Source: Trema orientale (taxonomy: Eukaryota > Streptophyta > Magnoliopsida > Rosales > Cannabaceae). From it: DNA of 64,000 bases. Shown here in pieces: positions 23,030 to 35,458 of the stretch (position 1 is the first letter of the stretch; every line of letters begins with the position of its first letter). The position numbers were made by a program, and so were the translations under genes. The stretch spans positions 62,001-126,000 of the forward strand of contig JXTC01000107.1 in NCBI GenBank assembly GCA_002914845.1, read 5' to 3'. Under the pieces are notes generated by a model. The model did not search any database. It saw nothing but the letters and a program-made list of their open reading frames with translations, and had not been told where the DNA came from.

Positions 23030-26000
23030 TCAAATGCAGCGAGGCAGGCGCTGCAACTCCATGGCAACAAGTGAAGCAGCATTGGCTAAACCAGGGATTC
23101 CTGAACTTTTGAGCTCAGCAAGAATGGATTCTATCTTTGAAATCTCCGGTATGGATATAGACAATATCATTGCTTGTGACAAATATTGCTTAGAAGCGTA
23201 GCCAATAGCATGCAGCATTCGTTGCACCAGTAAGTGAGAAGTGCCCCTACTACTCCATGACTCGAGGATCACTGTGACCTTTGGAAGATTGGTTAGCAGA
23301 CCAGCAGTGGCTTCCCTTGGAGCGGCCTTGAGCAGCAAGACCACACATTCAGACGCTATATCTGCCATATTTGCTCCATGGAGCCCACACAACTCGAGCA
23401 AGACCGAAACATAGCTTCCAAAGTCCGCAATGTCTCTTATACCATGCTGCTGATGTACTATAGCCTCAGAAGAACTATCACCTAAAAGAGAAGGCTCTTC
23501 TGTGTAGGTGAAGTCTTTCCTGCCAGTAACCGCACGGAGAAGAAAAGCTTTGCAGAGGCCAAGTGTTGGCTCTAGAAAATCTTCCATATCCTTAGCGTAA
23601 ACAAACTCCAGAAGATTTCCAATCCTCCTTACTACCTTTAGGTTAGAAAGTAACTTGGAATCCATTTCGGGAGCAGAAGCCAGAGCCAGGCAAAGTTTGA
23701 CATTACTAACATTTGCACTTGAGAGATCACCAAGTAAAAACTCGAAGCACTGAGAAATTGTCTTAAGATGTAGAATGTCCGGAATTTTTATGTAATTGAA
23801 CTCAATAAGCATCACAAGAAGCTTTTGTGCATACATGGGGATGGGATCTTCATCTTCAATTAGGGAGGGGTAGAGGGGGAGGAAATGCTTACTGGAAATG
23901 AGCTCCAAATCCTTTGACCTGTGCTCCTCAAAATTCTCATTTAAAAGAATTACCATAACATCAAACAAATTTTTCAGACACAAAAATCTGGCATCACCGT
24001 CCTTGTTTCCCTTATAGAGAACAGCCAAACTAGGAAGAATTTCACGAATAAAAATATCAGGGCTTTCAACAATTACAGGTGACTCCTCTGAGACAGATTC
24101 AAGTATCCGGAGAAGGGTTATTTGGAAGTCATCCCTGCCCTGCAAGTCAAATGGAAGGATAGGTAAGTCAGTACCACGTTCAACCACATTCAAATTCTTT
24201 TCATTGTTATTCTATAATATCATTGTGCGCAGTCATCATTTACAGTAGTATGAGGGGTCTGTTTCCAGAAAAAATATATATATATATTCCTATTTGGGTT
24301 GTGGTAAGAAAACAAGTTTCTAAAAATAAGGGTAGGGTTCAGAAGCCAAATCGAATTCTCCCTGCTTATAAAATCTGAATGGGTTTCAAGTCTAAAGCTA
24401 TTTTGCATTTTAAGTTCTAAAGACTAGTTCCTTTTTCAGTTAATATTTCTAATCAAAAGTACAGATAAGTCTTGTAAGTTCTTTTTTCTTTTTCTTTTTT
24501 TAAATTAAAAAAGAGAAAGGAAACAAGATATGGGCTGAATATCTGAAACAAACCTATGGTACCAGATTGCTCGTCAGTTGTTAACTTGATGAACAAAACT
24601 GCTAAGTAGTGCTAGTTCAAAAGATTACCACTTCCCAAGGCACTATACTAACAAGGTAACAAATAATTTATCAGCTCATCCTACAACGCTAAAGACAAAT
24701 TATTCACAAGCCCCAGTATAAGATGCACATCATCCACCTCTTTAATAGTTTGCAGTTGTAGGATCCATCAAACCATACAATTGTATCGTTAATTACCTTG
24801 CATATCATTACTACTAAAAGTATAACTTGGCTGATAAGTTAAAATGTTGTTTAAAACAAGAACTTGAAACGACTGAAAATGCTTAATTGCTCTGTTCCAG
24901 CTACCTACCTGAAATGGAGTCTCCGCGAGTTTGATTACTTTCGCCAACTGCTGCAGTACTTGAGGATTAACCACCTTGTGCTTGAAAGATGAGCTTTCCA
25001 GTAAATGAAGAACCACTGGAAGTAAATGAATATTACTCTTTGAAGCAGCCCGACTGGTAAGGTTAGCAATATGGCCATGGCGCCTCCCTCCCATCATTTG
25101 TTGAATTTCTCCAGTTATGATATCCAATAAACCGGAAATAGAAGATGCAACAACATTTATGAATGCTTCCAAACACTGTTGCACGTATCTGTCCTTCTCT
25201 TTTGCCAGTCTGTCCACCACAGAAAGTAATCTTGCATTGCAAAAGAACTGTTGCAGCCACCTCCTACCATTCTTGCAAAGGAGAGCGACAAAAACAAGTG
25301 CCTTTCCCTTCAAAACTTCACTTCCTTGCTCAATAAGAGACAAAATACCTGGGACAAGATTCTTATCCTCTGCCAATGGTAAAAGATATCTGCCAATATT
25401 TGTAAACATATGACTTCCATTCATGGCAGAATTCAAAAGGTTCAAGCTAATTTGCTGCTCACGTAGACTACCCTTGACAAGGGCAGATGCCATATCCTTG
25501 AACGAAAGTTTTTCTGTAACTGATTGAATGCTATGAGGATTGAAACAAACAAGGCGGACCAAGCATGACCCTGCCGTAAGCCTCATGCTCTCCTGTTTTC
25601 CAGCAGCCCTATATATATAACACAAATTGTTTATCACGTCTTGGCTGGTGAAACGAGACACCCAGTGTGCTCCTTGGCTAAAAATGTTTTCCATTGTCCT
25701 CAATGCATAAAGCTGAGTTATATCATCCTCTCCTTTCCGCAGAATTGATGAAACCAATGAAATTAGTGAATTTGGAACCTGCTAAGAGAAACTATTTATG
25801 AAGTAAAATGAAGGGAATAAACGGGAAAGAGCGTGTAAGGGAAAACAGGCAAAAATTAACCTGGAATATCATTTATGAGACTTAAATCATGAGCAGGGAG
25901 AACACATAAAAATCGTAATTGGATTTTGACTCAGAGGTAGAAAAGTATAATTTTCACATAGAAGAGCAATCAAGTTTGACTGTGATGATCAAGTGCACAA

Positions 26001-29000
26001 AAAAGGATATTATTGCAGTAAGATTGGAAGCTAACCTGCCAGCCAGATGAGGACCGGCTATCCTTGGATGGAGATTCTAAAGGAGTTTTCTCTTTGGTAT
26101 GCTCATTCTGAGTGGATATATAAAATAGCAGCTCACCCAGTGCAGCCATAGAAAATCTCCTCACTTTTTCCTGCTTATCTCTGAGGCCATCTGTAAGCGA
26201 ACCTAAAATCCCAGAATTTGCCAAATTGTCTTCAATAAAAGTAGAATGTCGAATCAGTAAACCAATCAGTGAAGCAAGTTGGATTCTCAAAGCTGACGTC
26301 TTGGACTGCCGGAGAATTTTAGCAAGCATGAGCATTATTGGCCCATTGGTCAAGATATTGGCTGCATCAGCATTAGTGCTCAACATCTCAAGGTATCTTA
26401 TTACATTCTGTTTCTCCATAATGCTATTATTTCCATGTAGAATGGCTATAATCTTATTATTGAGTGCATCCAAATTCTCCTTACCCATCTTTACAAACTC
26501 GGATGCTGGCAATGCCTCAAAGGGAAGTGAAGGAATCACATCTAGCACTTTGTCAGACTTTCTACTGGGCATTACAGGTCTGACTGAGAGATCCGATGGA
26601 TGCCAAAGAGCCTGCGAAAGTTTATCAGAACATTTGGTAGAATCAGACTCAAGAACAGATTCTGCACCTTCTTTGATTCTCTGATTTTTGAGTTGAGGAC
26701 TAACAGTGGGTGGGGTTGCTGGCACTGCAGTTTGTTCTTGAGATGATTCCTGTTCAAATGTTCTTGATTCATCTGAGGAAGGCATGTCAACAACAGGTCT
26801 GGTATCTGATTGCTGCATGTTTTCAATCTCTTGAATTTTTCCATGATGCTGATTTTGACTAGACAACTTATCTTCAGGTGTATCTTGGTTAGATCCATCA
26901 GCTTCGTCATGTCCATCATCTTCAGTGTTCTCATCAAAATCAAGTTCCATATCAGTGTTCTCGATTTTGACTTCGGCATCATTTTCAGAACCATTGTCCA
27001 TCATCGGCCTTCGGTAGTTTTCCTTTTCATTCTCCCTCTGTAAATTTAATTTTGCTATTCTTGAGAGTCTTAAAAGGTTCACACCCCTTGAAGAATTTTT
27101 TTGCTTCTCTTCATTTACTCTGCCAGAAACCTTTGTTTGGGTTCTGCGACTACCTGGTGTGCTCTTAACAGGTGTATCACTAGCTTTTGATGATAAAATA
27201 GAATCATCATCGTGCTTGGAAGCCCCCCTTACACTCTTATCACGAGATATAGGAGACGTTCTATTTCTGGAAGATTTATCACCATTACACTCCAAATTAG
27301 ATGGCTTTTCAGGTAGTCCTATCATATTAGCAAAAGCAGGCTGAGGTGGTAGTGGAACTGGAGTTAACTTGCTTCTCCAAAAAGCATGTCCGCAAAGCTC
27401 TGACCACTGAATTCTTTCCGCTGGATCTTTTACCAATAAAGAATTGATTAGATTGACAAAAGGACGGCTAGGAGAACCTGGTAGAAGTGGAGTCGGGTCC
27501 GAGAGGATAGATTTTACTAGTTGCGTAAATTCCCTTCCAACAAAGGGAGGTCTCCCAGTATAGCATTCATATAGTACACAGCCAAGGGCCCAGAAATCTG
27601 ATGCATAAGAATGGACTCCTCCATCTTCAAACAACTCAGGAGCCATATAAGAAGGTGTTCCTCGTTTTGCTTGTGGCAACTGAATATATGCATTACAATG
27701 AAAGCTCCATTAATTTAAACATTTTGAAAGGAAAAAAGAAATTAGAGTCAAAGTATTGATAAGTCAAATTCCTAAGTGAAACCATTAATTAGATACCAAA
27801 TGTTGCAATAGTTAACAAACAAAGTATAATAACCTACCGAGGAAGAAGGAACTTTCGATATTTCATTCAATCTTCTAGCCAAGCCAAAATCACATAGCTG
27901 CATTGCATGAAACGAAAGGATATCGATTCAAAGGTTGAACAAGAACATTTTCTTTTCAATAAAAGAACAAACAACAATAAACACCAGCTGACAAATAACT
28001 GTTTTAGTACCTTAGTTCGCCCGTTTTCATCCAATAGGACATTCGAAGGTTTCAAATCACAGTATATAATTCCCTTTGAATGTAAAAACCTGAACGCAAC
28101 CACATCCAGAACACAACTCAAAAGAGTTAAACATGTTCTCAGTGCATTAAAAAGTAACGACCCATGGAGCTATTAATTTCTTAAGCTATTAATTTCTTAC
28201 TGCAAAGCCTTTACAAGGTCATGAGCCAAATCGTGAATTGAATCTTCAGGAAGCTTACTATCCTGCAACCCATCCACAAAAGTTTTTTAGTGATACAGAC
28301 TACAGTTCTCAAAGACTTCATTCCAATGCTTAAATGAAAATGTCAGACCATGTCAATGACTGACACACCTACATAATAAATGTAAAGGGCAACATCTATG
28401 ATCTCGAATTTAACTGAAAACATGGTCCTGGATAGAATACCAAACACTGCCACGCTGACACAATGCGAGAGAAAATCACGTGATATTTTGCAAATTATTG
28501 TTCCCTAAAACAAAGGCTGCCATGACTCAGCATATTTTAGGAAACAAAAAGTTTTATTATCAAACATTTTGCATATTCAGCTATGAAACTCAATCTTCCA
28601 TTTACATAATTACACCAGTGGGATTTTGATTACCCACGATTCTATACGCTTCAATTAACATCTACAAACTTGTACATCTAAATCAAGCCCACAAATTACA
28701 TCAAGCCTTGAATATTTACCTGCAGTAATAGGGTTCTAAGATCTCCTCCAACACAGTACTCCAAAACCAACCACATGTGAGCCGAACTTTCATACCTAGA
28801 TGCAAAAACAAAGTTATAACATACATAATTTGAAGCTAATCCCGAGAGTAAATACACATTACACATAAAATCCCTAAACCAATACGACTCTATACACACA
28901 CAGACACAATTCCATATGGGTTTGCCTATTATACAACAATGTGGAATAAATAGCACTTACCATGAATAGAATTTCAAGACGTTTGGGTGATCTAGTGAAT

Positions 29001-29390
29001 GAAGAACGCTAACCTGCAAGCAATAACCGAAGCGAAAATCACCGAAAATAGAAATTTCAATTGCCCAAAAAGCTACAAAAGGCTATAAAAAGTTCCAATG
29101 CAAAACTGAAAAGTAATAGTAGTAGTAGTAGCAGCTTACTTCCTGAAGAATCTTCTTCTTCTGCGATTTATCGACGCTCTTAATGGCGAAGTACTCGATG
29201 GTCTTCTTCTTCCTCCCTTTATACACAGTCTACCAAACATTCGAAAACAAAAATCAACCAAAACCACAAACCAAACCAAACCAAACAAGCAAACTTATTA
29301 TCGAAAATTCTGAAAACCTAAACGAAGATAAGCTTTTCTTACCGAGCATTTGCCATGTCCGATGGCTTCGTATACGTGGTAGTGATTCAT
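23030..29390 (-). CDS. RUK: RUNKEL, kinase-like HEAT/ARM-repeat cytokinesis protein
   Basis: RUNKEL binds microtubules and is needed for phragmoplast organisation and cell-plate expansion; it belongs with the ULK4/FUSED kinase-like group. Ten exons fit in phase on the minus strand: 29343-29390, 29140-29229, 28961-29013, 28720-28795, 28201-28262, 28011-28089, 27838-27897, 26036-27679, 24909-25778 and 23030-24139, giving 1363 residues (Arabidopsis 1366). The kinase-like domain covers about residues 1-255. It has a poor glycine loop (GHGKCSTV), the beta-3 lysine K33 (FAIK), E46, a catalytic loop IIYCDLKPSN (D121, Y-C in place of H-R), DFG at 139-141, and GTPSYMAPE. A charged linker (about 280-450) follows, then alpha-helical HEAT/ARM-like repeats to the end (MELQRLPRCI). 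The start is fixed by MNHYHVYEAIG. The match extends over the whole length, so identity is firm. Confidence 0.97.
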
Positions 29391-29965
29391 TGTAGCCGAA
29401 GCCGAAGCCGAGGCCAAAGCCAAAGCTTTCTCCCAAACTTGGTACTCTCAACTGAGAGAAATTTTAGAGAGAGAGAGAGTGTGAGTGTGTGTGTGTGTGT
29501 GTGATCTTAGAGAGAGAAGGAAAAATGGAGAAATCTGTGATGAGATTTGATTTGAAAATGGGTTTTGTGATTTTATTTTTTGGGAATTTTGTCACAAAAA
29601 AAAAATAAAAATAAAGAGAGAGAGAGAGGGAGGAACTGTGAGAGTGAGTGAGCGGGAACGGGAAAATGAATTGAAAATCAAACGGGAGATTGGGATAAGA
29701 TTATCCCAGTTTTATGTTTGGGAGTGTATCCAAACTGGGGGCTTCATAAAGAAATTTGAAATTCTATACTGTGTAAGGCCACTAGGAATTGGACGTGTGG
29801 CAAGGCGAGAACCTTTTTGTCGATCAACGCCTACTGTATTCGGTCTAACCCGCCGTTGTGAAATATGGTCCCACAGTGATATAAGCGGACCCACAACACT
29901 ATGTTATTTTTAAAAAATATATGGTGATAAGTAACATAACGTAAGCTTTATTTAAAATTGATCAT
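29391..29965. other. Upstream region of RUNKEL
   Basis: Just upstream of the start codon (on the minus strand) lie GA/GT-rich simple repeats (29465-29515 and 29600-29640) that would give a CT/AC-rich leader. No clear TATA box is seen. The MULE left end begins at about 29966, roughly 575 bases from the start codon, so it may border the promoter. Confidence 0.45.
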
Positions 29966-30037
29966 GCGTTTTTTTACCCCTACATTTGAAATTACAAAAA
30001 GCATGTATCTTCCGGCCAATTTTTTCCTAATTTACGC
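29966..30037 (+). repeat. MULE left terminal inverted repeat
   Basis: It pairs with the reverse complement of 35389-35458 over about 70 bases with roughly three quarters identity. The best block is a perfect 19-base stretch beginning ACATTTGAAATTAC. Confidence 0.85.
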
Positions 30038-31196
30038 TATATAAAGACGAATTTACCCCTGAATAAATAGTATAAAAATAGCATAGAATGACTTATCATT
30101 GTTACCAATCATAAAAACAAAGAGAAATTGAAAAATTAATCAAAAACATGGAAAAAAAATAGACAAAAATAAATTGAGAAAGAAATATAAAACGACGTCG
30201 TTTATTACCTCAAAATTTCCCAAAAAATAAAATAGAAAGAAAAGAAAAGAAAGAGGAAGAACAAAAACTAAAAGCAACCTGTTTATTTCCTTTCCAGAGA
30301 AGACGCCTTCAATCATGGAGTGATATGAGACGATGATTGAGGCGTTGTTTGAGAAAAATTATGAGGTGAGGTGACATTGTTCGAAGAGTAAAGGTTCTGG
30401 TCGACATTGTTTTAAAGAAAATATAGGGTTTACGAAGGACGAAAAGGCTAAGGTGTTATTTTTCTTGGGTAATCATACAAAATTTGCTTATTTGACTTAT
30501 ATTTATTATTGGATGGACGAGAACACAGTAAAAAAGTCATCTTTTTCAAACTTTTCTATTGCATGTTTACAGGTGATGATTTTAGGGATTTACTTGTACA
30601 TGAAGTCTTCGACAGATGAGGGGGTCTTGAGATGGAAAATTGCTTAAAAATGTCTCTAAAGATGTTTTGTACAAGAGAAATTTGTTTGTGTTTAATGATT
30701 TTTAGAAGTAGCTAAAGTCAGGGTTTTTGTTTGGTTGATTTTTCTGGAACCGGCTATATAAATGCCATATAGATTCCTAAGAAAAAAAATTTATGTCTGC
30801 TTAAATATTAACAAGTTTGTGAAGCCTTTCATTAGTTCTTTTAATTTTCTTTTTATTTTATTTCTTTAATTGTTCTATTTTCTATATTTTTTTAATTTTT
30901 GACTCTTGTCTAATTTTGTTCTTGTACTGAAAATATCATAAAGAGTCATGGTTTTGCATTTTAGGAATTAAAACTCATTCTAGTGAAAAGATATTGATAA
31001 GCTTTATTATTCTAAATTGGCAGAGATTAAAAATGGGCTTGCATACACTTCGTATTCAATCGCGTGGTCATATGTGTTCTACTATTTAGAACTTTGTGGA
31101 ACTGTGTTCAATGAGTTTTTGAGCACTGAATTTACTAAAAGAGAGGTAGCAGTATCAATAAAGGCATACATCAAATGAGGGGAATATATAGTAATC

Positions 31197-33660
31197 GTGG
31201 ACAGTGATAGAACATTGATGGATATGTTTGAACTTAATGGTGATGGATCTAACCCTATTGATTTATATGTGGACATTAACTTGCAAGTCTATGTTTTCCT
31301 AGACAATTTCATGTCTCATTCTACAGAAGAGGAACCTATTGAAATCTCTAGTGATGATGAGAATACAAAAGATGTGGTGGATGATGTGTTAGTTCAGGAG
31401 GACGATAGGCTAATGGAGGTTGAGATACAACAAGCAAAATTGAGTAGGAAGAGGGGCAAATAAATAGCAACATCTACTTATGAAGATGACTTTGGAGCTG
31501 AGGGGCTTTGATCATCACCCACAGATGATGATGACCCTGCATGGAGAGTTAGTGTAATGAACACATCTGAGGAGGAAACAGATCGATCTTATGAAGATGA
31601 TTTTGAGGCCAAAAATGATGTCGAGGAAAATCCAGGCCTTCATGACAGTGATTGCTCGAGTGATGGCCTAGTAGACAAACTAAGGGGAAACCTTAGTAAT
31701 TATGAAGTTGAAGACCCTATCAAATATATGAGAAGAGCTCCTCATTTTGTTGATTCTGCTAGGAAGAAATAGATTGCTTTGTATCAATATTTCAAGGATT
31801 ACAAGGAGTTTTAATGAGGTGATCAGAGACTATGCTATAGAGAAAGGGTTTGAGTATGTCAATATCAAGAATTGTGAGAAGAAAGTAACAATCAAATGCA
31901 AGGTGCATGGTTGTCCATTTTGGGTACATGCATCTCTTGAACAAGATGGCTCTATTTTTGACATAAAGACATTGACAAACAAATACACATGCCAGATTTT
32001 CAAGAAGAATAAAATAGTTTCTTCTAGTTAGATAGTAAAAAAGCTAGCAGACAATTTCAAGGACTTCCCTGATTTAGATTGCAATGGAATGAGAACTTTT
32101 CTGAGGAAAAAATGTGGTATTTTTGTCCCAATTGCTAAGCTTTATAGAGTACGATGCATGGCCAAGGGAGATAGTGTAGAAAACTATGGGTCTGAATACA
32201 TGATATTAAGGTGTTATGCTCACATGGTGTTGAAGACCAATCATGGTAGTGTAACTAAGATTCAAAACAATGTCTTGAACACTGAGCACAACCTGCTTTC
32301 CAAAAGGCCTTTGTTTCCTTTAATGGCTGTGCTATTAGATTTCAAGCTGGATGTAGACCTTTTCTTAGCTTTGATGGATACTATCTCAAGGGGCCATATA
32401 GAGGTGTATTAGTGTCTGCTATTGGGGTAGATGCTAATCTGCAGTTATTTCCATTAGCTTTGGTACTAATAGAGACAAAGAACAAATATAAATGGAAGTA
32501 GTTTCTGAATGAGTTGAAGGGTATGATCTCCACAGTATTGGAAATAAAGAAGTTTAGTATCATCTTAGATAGACAAAAATTTAGGATTGTTATTTGTATT
32601 TTTTTTTTCCATTTATTTCATGACCCTTAATGCTTCTATTATAGGCTTGTTGATGTTTTGTATTTTTTTTTAACATAAACATAGACTTGTTAAAGTTATT
32701 ACTATTGTTTTTGATAATATTTATCAAAGATCCTATAACCAACATACATGGAAAAACTTCTACAAGAAGTTTGGTGATGGAGGCCTGAGGGCTCTTTACT
32801 GGAAAACAGCTAGGACTAGAACACCAGAGATATTTAAGAAGACTATGGTTAAAATCAAGGAGCAGAATAATGAAACCTTTGCCTATTTGGCTCTATTGGA
32901 AACTAAAACATGGAGTTTCCATGCTACGGAATATTCTGCAAAAGTCGAACATATCACCTCCAATTTTGTTGAGTCCTTCAACTATTGGATGAATGAACTT
33001 AGGTTCATGCCACCTTACAAGCTCTTTGATAGATTAAGGACTAGGCTGATGGAGGCTATATGGACTAAGAAGGTCACGACAGAGAGGTGACAACATCCAC
33101 TAACTCCTAAGATCAACTTTAGACTAAGGAAACTTCAAGAAAAGGCTAGATATGCCATTGTGAAATAAGCCTAAGAATATGAGTTTGAGGTTGAGTTGAA
33201 TAATACTGCTGTGGAGGTTAAGCTTGATGAACAGGTGTGTGGATGTGGATATTGGCAATTAAAGAGTCTTCCTTATATTCATGCCTTAGCTTGCATCAAC
33301 ACAATAAGGGATATAAACATGAAGAAGTATTCATACCTTTATTTTCACACTGAAACATGGAGAAGGTGTTACTCAGAAGTGATACACCCTATTCTATCAA
33401 GGGACTTATGGCCACAATTCTTATTTGAAGCCTCCTAAGGTGAAGAGGCACCTGGCAGACAAACAATGAATAGGAGAAAGGATCCTGTTGAGAAAAAGCT
33501 AGCCCCTCAGAGAATTATAAAGTTAAAGTCATCATGTCAAAAATATGATGGCATTGGCCACAATTCAAGAATCTGCCAATAGGAAGCAATACCTTAAAAA
33601 CCTAAGAGGAAGGCAAGAAGACTAAGGAAGAAAAAAGTACCTACAAAAGCAAGCATAAGT
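31197..33660 (+). pseudogene. MULE transposase relic (MuDR/MURA family)
   Basis: Family parts appear in order. An acidic N-terminal region covers 31197-31770. The MuDR DNA-binding domain is at about 31800-32030, with RDYAIEKGFEYVNIKNCEKK and CKVHGCPFWVHASL. The start of the transposase core is at about 32320-32560, with SFDGYYLKGPYRGVLVSA, whose Asp is the first catalytic acid. The later core has been lost around 32580-32720. Its C-terminal flank follows (WKNFYKKFGDGG..., HITSNFVESFNYWM). Next come a SWIM zinc-finger remnant at 33235-33290 (CGCGYWQLKSLPYIHALA) and a zinc-knuckle remnant at 33537-33580 (CQKYDGIGHNSRIC). Stops and frame breaks occur throughout. In SWIM and knuckle, a metal-binding Cys has become Tyr. 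It is a clear pseudogene. Confidence 0.9.
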
Positions 33661-34358
33661 TCAAATATGGAGGTAAATTTGTATACTCCATTTTGTGTGT
33701 CTTTAATTTGTTTGTAAGTGTATGGTTGTGTTAGTTTAAACTCTACATTCCTTATCTTTTCGGTTATATATTTTTAGGGAACTAGTAGTCCAAATGATGC
33801 TGCAACAAAAAATGATCCAAGGGATATTTAAGCCATGTTCTATGATGGTGATAATGAACAAATCTACTATCAACTTACCTAAGACCAATGAAGAAAACAC
33901 GCCATAGAAGTTGCCTCTTTTGTTTAGGACTATTTAGATTGATGATATTTTGTATGAAAAGTTCATAGAAAGTTTGTAATACATGTAAAACTTTTAGCTC
34001 CATATTTTGTATTAAAAGTAACTGAAAAAGCAAAATTTTTATGTTCTTTTGTATGCCTTATAAGTAGATAAGTCCAAATGTAAAAAGTTATAATGGGAAC
34101 ATTTTCTTTATAGAAAGCAATTATGGAAAAATTCACTTATTATGGAAATATTTAATTATATTTTATTATTTTGTTCACTATCTCTTGATTTTTAAATAGA
34201 TTTATACCATTATGAATCACCTAAGTACGCCAACAAGATAAACAACAAGCAGAGTGCCATTAAAACAATTCCTTACAGCCAAATACTTTACATATTGCAA
34301 AAGATATTAAAATAACAATACAAACACTAAGTAGAGTGCCACTTTTTGCTTAAACTTA

Positions 34359-34790
34359 TCATTTTATAATTAACAAGACAAACACCAAAAGTAGTGCTCC
34401 AAATATTGCCAACAACAACCTCCTAATTGAGTTATTACTCGCCTCTAATGCCAACAAATGTCGTTGTAGAAGTTCCGAATCATTTTTAGATTATGGACTC
34501 GTTGAAGAATGAACATAATTGATGGCCCTCCTACTAATTGCTCCGCCACCACTACTATCTTCCCCATTGTGTATCACTTCACTTGTATATATGTGTGAAA
34601 ACTCCCATCTATTTCCATTCAACTTCTTCTTTTCTTCTCCCTTCCACCATTCAAAGAAACCATATTTTCCTTTCGGGCACCTAAATAAGAGATGATTTGG
34701 ATTATCTTTTGTTTCACTAATCTTAATCTCTGCCTTCAATCCATAACCACAACTCCTATTATGGATCCTTATCCATTGATTTCTTCCCAT
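34359..34790 (-). pseudogene. GRF-type zinc finger + transmembrane protein carried by the MULE
   Basis: The frame covers 144 codons from an ATG at 34788-34790. Residues about 13-46 form a GRF zinc finger (CGYGLKAEI, NPNHLLFRCP, YGFFEWW). The C-terminus is a membrane helix after two arginines (RRLLLAIFGALLLVFVLLII, then K and stop). A single in-frame stop (TAA, 34491-34493) separates the two parts. Two of the four expected zinc-binding cysteines are Tyr (TAT). Small plant proteins with this GRF-linker-TM layout, such as the At4g04775-like group, are numerous. Here one lies inside the MULE inverted repeats, convergent to the transposase, which suggests it is a second gene of the element. Its function is unknown. 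Confidence 0.75.
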
Positions 34791-35388
34791 ATTTGAGCAA
34801 TGAGACTCTATAAAAATTCCTATAACAATATGAAATGTTATTTTCTTTCTCATACACATTTTATCAAACACATAGATCACACACCAAATCTCTAATTTCA
34901 TAACCCACACAAACTTAATATCTATTGCCTAATATATACTATAACAATCAAATAAGCAACCAAAGTATTCTTAGAATACTTAGAATTAGAAATTTAAATA
35001 ACCAAAAAATAACATATATAATCACGATTTGTAGATAGCCCAAAAATCATACCTATAGTTTTCGTTGCCCCCCTCTTACTGCGTATAATCTTAATCTAAT
35101 GAAGACTAAAATAACCTGAAATTTCTTCTACAATCTCCTTCCTACGATTTCAGATGGCTCGGCCCAAAATTGCAATTATTCGAACGACATATATAATAAC
35201 GAACTCAGTTTTCCTTTTTTCCTCTATTTTTTTTTCTTTTTCAATTCATTTTAATTTATTGTTTTATTTTGAGTTTTAGTTTGTATTTGCTTATTTCTTA
35301 TATTTAAAAAAAAAAAAATTTAAACACTGTTTACCTGTTTAGAAACTAGGATAGTATCAACTTATTTAGGTTTCAACTTTTTACAACA

Positions 35389-35458
35389 GGCAAATTGTGA
35401 AAAGTTGGCCAGAGGGTACACATTTTTTGTAATTTCAAATGTGGGAATATTTTTTCGC
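35389..35458 (-). repeat. MULE right terminal inverted repeat
   Basis: This is the reverse complement partner of 29966-30037. Just outside it, at about 35490-35523, a second terminus-like string (in reverse, GTGAAAAAATGTCTCC) suggests either a longer right end or a partial terminal duplication. Confidence 0.8.

Larger units (their letters stand above)
29966..35458. mobile_element. Mutator-like (MULE) transposon, decayed, two convergent genes
   Basis: The element is about 5.5 kb, bounded by inverted repeats. The left repeat, 29966 to about 30037, contains ACATTTGAAATTACAAAAA and GGCCAATTTTTTCC. The right repeat, about 35389-35458, contains the same words in reverse (ACATTTGAAATTACAAAAA, GGCCAACTTTTC). 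Inside are a plus-strand transposase relic (31197-33660) and a minus-strand GRF-zinc-finger/membrane gene relic (34359-34790), pointing at each other. I see no 9-bp target duplication. The right edge may extend to about 35523, where a terminus-like string recurs. Multiple stops and an internal loss in the transposase show that it cannot move by itself. Confidence 0.88.

Noticed and set aside
26226-26684. 152-codon + frame inside RUNKEL
   Set aside because: It is the antisense shadow of a RUNKEL coding exon.
29638-29913. 91-codon + frame upstream of RUNKEL
   Set aside because: No motif and it starts in a GA simple repeat; more likely promoter DNA.
31197-33438. Possible functional host gene in the MULE transposase region
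   Set aside because: Several stops and frame changes, an internal loss in the catalytic core, and replaced zinc ligands show a decayed transposase, not a domesticated gene.
29966-35458. 9-bp target duplication for the MULE
   Set aside because: Bases outside the two inverted repeats (attgatcat; agagtcaaa) do not match, and the right boundary is ambiguous, so I do not claim one.
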